Positions 5,116 to 5,370 of a stretch of 5,370 bases of DNA are shown here, in pieces (the first letter of the stretch is position 1; every line of letters begins with the position of its first letter). The notes beneath the pieces are model-generated. The model saw only the letters and a list, made by a program, of their open reading frames with translations, did not search any database and had not been told where the DNA came from. The stretch lies in the NCBI GenBank assembly GCA_031428675.1, contig JANOYC010000025.1, positions 1 through 5,370 on the forward strand. The letters run 5' to 3'. The translations under genes and the position numbers were made by a program. This DNA comes from JANOYC01 sp031428675. GTDB lineage: Bacteria > Actinomycetota > Actinomycetes > Actinomycetales > Microbacteriaceae.

Positions 5116-5145
5116 ATGTTAGCACTCACCTAGCGCGAGTGCCAA
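5116..5145 (-). promoter_or_regulatory. hsp20 promoter (-35 TTGGCA, -10 TAACAT)
   Basis: On the minus strand TTGGCA (5140-5145) and TAACAT (5116-5121) are 18 bp apart, a normal vegetative spacing. Both are embedded in or touch the CIRCE arms, as in other CIRCE promoters. Transcription would start near 5109, giving a leader of about 83 nt. A weaker alternative is TTGAGT (5103-5108) with TAGAAC (5082-5087) at a 15-bp spacing. Confidence 0.6.
5119..5145. promoter_or_regulatory. CIRCE element (HrcA operator) of hsp20
   Basis: TTAGCACTC-N9-GAGTGCCAA matches the CIRCE consensus TTAGCACTC-N9-GAGTGCTAA at 17 of 18 arm positions; the one change is T to C at 5143. HrcA represses groES/groEL and related heat-shock genes through this site, with GroEL modulating its activity. 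It overlaps the predicted promoter, so bound HrcA would block RNA polymerase. Confidence 0.95.
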
Positions 5146-5149
5146 GTCG

Positions 5150-5169
5150 AAAAAGCCCGAATTTCCGGC
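5150..5169 (-). terminator. Weak intrinsic terminator of the ApbE-like gene
   Basis: On the minus strand GCCGG and TCGGGC can pair imperfectly around a short A/T loop, followed at once by TTTTT (5154-5150). It lies 33 nt after the stop codon at 5203 and just before the hsp20 promoter. It would keep read-through from entering hsp20. The stem is short, so the call is tentative. Confidence 0.4.
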
Positions 5170-5202
5170 GATTTTCAGCACGATTATTGCGCATCAGCGG
5201 GC

Positions 5203-5370
5203 TCATGCAGCGAGAATTGTGCGGATGCCCGGCGTGGTCACCAGCTCACCCGAGGCCAGGGCGAGCACCTCAATCGGCCACTTCCCGGTCGCGAGGTCGA
5301 GAAGTTCTCGCCCGCCAGCGACGATTGCGGTCGCGAGAACATCGGCGGTGACGATGTCGTCGGCGATCAC
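5203..5370 (-). CDS. apbE: ApbE-like FAD:protein FMN transferase, C-terminal end (5' truncated by window)
   Basis: Only the last 55 residues and the TGA stop (5203-5205) are inside the window. The frame begins V-I-A-D-D-I-V at the window edge, so the real start lies beyond 5370. TADVLATA at residues 8-15 matches the conserved ApbE metal-site segment, with Asp10 and Thr14 four residues apart as in the Asp284/Thr288 pair of E. coli ApbE. The following VLALASGELVTTPGIR fits the final strand and C-terminus of the family. ApbE enzymes use FAD to attach FMN covalently to Thr or Ser of target proteins such as RnfG and NqrC, usually outside the membrane. The target is not visible here. It points the same way as hsp20 but is separated by 176 bp and its own probable terminator. 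The identification rests on one motif and the C-terminal pattern. Confidence 0.72.
   Translation of the reverse strand: MIADDIVTADVLATAIVAGGRELLDLATGKWPIEVLALASGELVTTPGIRTILAA

Noticed and set aside
1..5370. tRNA, rRNA, insertion sequences, phage genes or a multi-gene defence system.
   Set aside because: No cloverleaf-like sequence, transposase, integrase, terminal repeats or defence-type domains were seen when reading both strands.

Overview
The window looks like chromosomal DNA from a high-GC actinobacterium, most likely a member of the Microbacteriaceae or a close relative. The base for this is a strong G/C bias at third codon positions, GTG and TTG starts, a eukaryote-type NADP isocitrate dehydrogenase, and HspR- and HrcA-type heat-shock operators side by side. 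The family assignment is inference; no search could be run.

Layout. 1-900 (+) is the 3' part of an ABC exporter gene: the end of the membrane domain and a complete nucleotide-binding domain. It converges, with only 18 bp between stop codons, on a minus-strand pair made of a GNAT acetyltransferase (2403-2855) followed 32 bp later by a lipoprotein alpha-amylase of family GH13 (919-2370). A 108-bp divergent region (2856-2963) separates that pair from icd (2964-4178, +). It holds a near-perfect 20-bp palindrome just upstream of icd. Downstream of icd lies a 335-bp gene-free stretch dense in repeats: four CCCCGCG heptamers, a 72-bp inverted repeat, a 12-pair stem-loop and six tandem 17-bp units that run into the 3' end of the next gene. 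That gene is an Hsp20 small heat-shock protein (4514-5026, -). Its promoter region carries a CIRCE element (HrcA) over the -35/-10 region and a HAIR element (HspR) near the transcription start. The window ends inside a minus-strand gene (5203-5370) whose visible C-terminus looks like ApbE, the FAD:protein FMN transferase.

How the parts work together. The genes are mostly unrelated housekeeping or accessory functions: export, extracellular starch breakdown, acetylation, the TCA cycle, proteostasis and flavoprotein maturation. No multi-gene defence, mobile or biosynthetic system is visible. The most interesting content is regulatory and structural: the stacked HAIR and CIRCE operators with 5'UTR hairpins at hsp20, the palindrome at icd (possibly a TamR-type MarR operator), and the repeat cluster between icd and hsp20.
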